Positions 4,754-5,538 of a stretch of DNA of 5,538 nt are shown here, piece by piece (the stretch's first letter is position 1; every line of letters begins with the position of its first letter). The translations under genes were made by a program, and so were the position numbers. The notes beneath the pieces were generated by a model, which saw nothing but the letters and a program-made list of their open reading frames with translations, did no database searches and was not told the DNA's origin. Source of the DNA: X23 sp050251575 (GTDB lineage: Bacteria; Bacillota; Clostridia; SK-Y3); the NCBI GenBank assembly GCA_050251575.1, contig JBFWMP010000169.1:1-5538 (forward strand), read 5' to 3'.

Positions 4754-5538
4754 GTGACTATTATATTTGGTGTGCTACAATTTTTAATTATTCTTTTTAT
4801 ATGTATTTATGAATTTAAAAATAAATCACCAGTATTATTCCTATGGGGAACATTATTTATTATGTTTGGTGTTATGCATCTTATTCCATCTATTTTTGGG
4901 GATATTGAATATAGTGATGAAACAATCCTAATAAGTTCGCTATTTGTTATTGGATTTTGCATATTTTATATTGGATTTAGATATTTATTTGTTGTGAGAG
5001 TGAGAAGTAAGAGTTTATTTTTAATTTTATCAAAAAAATATCTTAAGATGAAGATTAGTGAGAATTATAAAATATTATTTTTATTGTTTATTGTAATTAC
5101 ATTATTACGAGTGATACCTTATATACGCTATGCAGGGACGGTATTTGATACTTCATGGTCAGTCATGAGGTCTTATAGCATAGAGATATCGTATAGTGGT
5201 ATAAATGCAATTCTATATTATCTCTATTATTGTTTGGGAGGGGTAATCGTAATTTGTTGGTTGCGCGGAGATGTTCTAAGATTAGTGATTTCAATGATTA
5301 TCTTGATTTTTGATATATTAGTGATGAGAAATCGAGTAGAAATGTTACCTTTGATATGCTCAATATCGTTCATCCTGATGCTGAATCATGAAAATATAAC
5401 ATTGAAGACTATTGTTATAGGAATGTTTGCTGTAGTTTTTTTTATATATATTATTTACTTTGTTAGGGCTTTAAGGTGGTATGGGACTATAGGGGATATA
5501 ATAGATCAGTTTTCTTTCAAAGATTTGAACGAACAAGT
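4754..5538 (+). CDS. Wzy-like O-antigen/oligosaccharide repeat-unit polymerase, partial
   Basis: The frame begins at GTG 4754, six bases after AGGA (4744-4747), and stays open for 261 codons to the window edge, so the C-terminus is missing. It is highly hydrophobic, with about eight predicted membrane segments near residues 3-19, 27-48, 57-80, 105-124, 150-170, 174-191, 197-210 and 217-237. A polar stretch with arginines (R119 to R139, including W135 and Y141) probably faces the periplasm. RNR at 192-194 and VRALRWYG at 237-244 resemble the conserved arginine positions of Wzy/oligosaccharide-repeat-unit polymerases. Such proteins join flipped lipid-linked units in the periplasm. The position directly after a Wzx flippase strongly supports this, since Wzy proteins are poorly conserved in sequence. 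Alternatives are an O-antigen ligase or an unrelated polytopic protein. Its AT-rich composition matches the two genes before it. Confidence 0.7.
   Translation, partial: MTIIFGVLQFLIILFICIYEFKNKSPVLFLWGTLFIMFGVMHLIPSIFGDIEYSDETILISSLFVIGFCIFYIGFRYLFVVRVRSKSLFLILSKKYLKMKISENYKILFLLFIVITLLRVIPYIRYAGTVFDTSWSVMRSYSIEISYSGINAILYYLYYCLGGVIVICWLRGDVLRLVISMIILIFDILVMRNRVEMLPLICSISFILMLNHENITLKTIVIGMFAVVFFIYIIYFVRALRWYGTIGDIIDQFSFKDLNEQ

Overview
The window joins a decayed mobile-DNA zone (about 1-2172) to an AT-rich surface-polysaccharide gene cluster (2213 to the right edge). The remnant genes favour G or C at third codon positions, while the sugar genes are clearly AT-rich. This suggests an anaerobic, Gram-negative-type bacterium with many insertion sequences. 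The style of the transposases recalls spirochaetes such as Sphaerochaeta, but that is an impression from memory and not shown by the sequence.

Left zone. Positions 1-276 (minus) hold the start of a transposase gene with a good Shine-Dalgarno and ATG but an in-frame amber stop at codon 31. Upstream of it lies a hairpin that would cover the ribosome site, with a possible promoter placed so that its transcript loses part of the hairpin. Positions 277-614 contain no convincing gene. Positions 615-875 (minus) are the tail of a second, IS4/IS1634-type transposase. Positions 974-1338 (minus) are a tyrosine-recombinase remnant that keeps the N-terminal core-binding part and the C-terminal LGHS/Tyr motif, lacks the catalytic middle, and is frameshifted by what looks like a 2-base insertion. 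It sits inside two nested inverted repeats: an exact 19-bp pair at 855-873/1492-1510 and a 12/13 pair at 961-973/1415-1427. A candidate minus-strand promoter with a dyad in its spacer lies at 1459-1487, and a perfect 11-bp palindrome at 1505-1536. Positions 1528-2172 (plus) are the C-terminal part of a third transposase with an intact Y-R-E-K signature and a basic tail with AT-hook-like motifs.

Right zone. Three co-directional genes are tightly packed: a GT-B type glycosyltransferase (2213-3337), a Wzx-type flippase (3318-4745, overlapping it by 20 bases) and a Wzy-like repeat-unit polymerase (from GTG 4754, cut by the window edge). Together they fit a Wzx/Wzy-dependent O-antigen, capsule or exopolysaccharide pathway: the transferase adds a sugar to a lipid-linked unit in the cytoplasm, the flippase moves the unit across the inner membrane, and the polymerase joins units on the outer face. 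The likely history is a horizontally acquired sugar cluster bordered by an insertion-sequence graveyard. No clearly new system is visible. The most interesting parts are the hairpin-controlled transposase start and the core-deleted recombinase inside nested inverted repeats.
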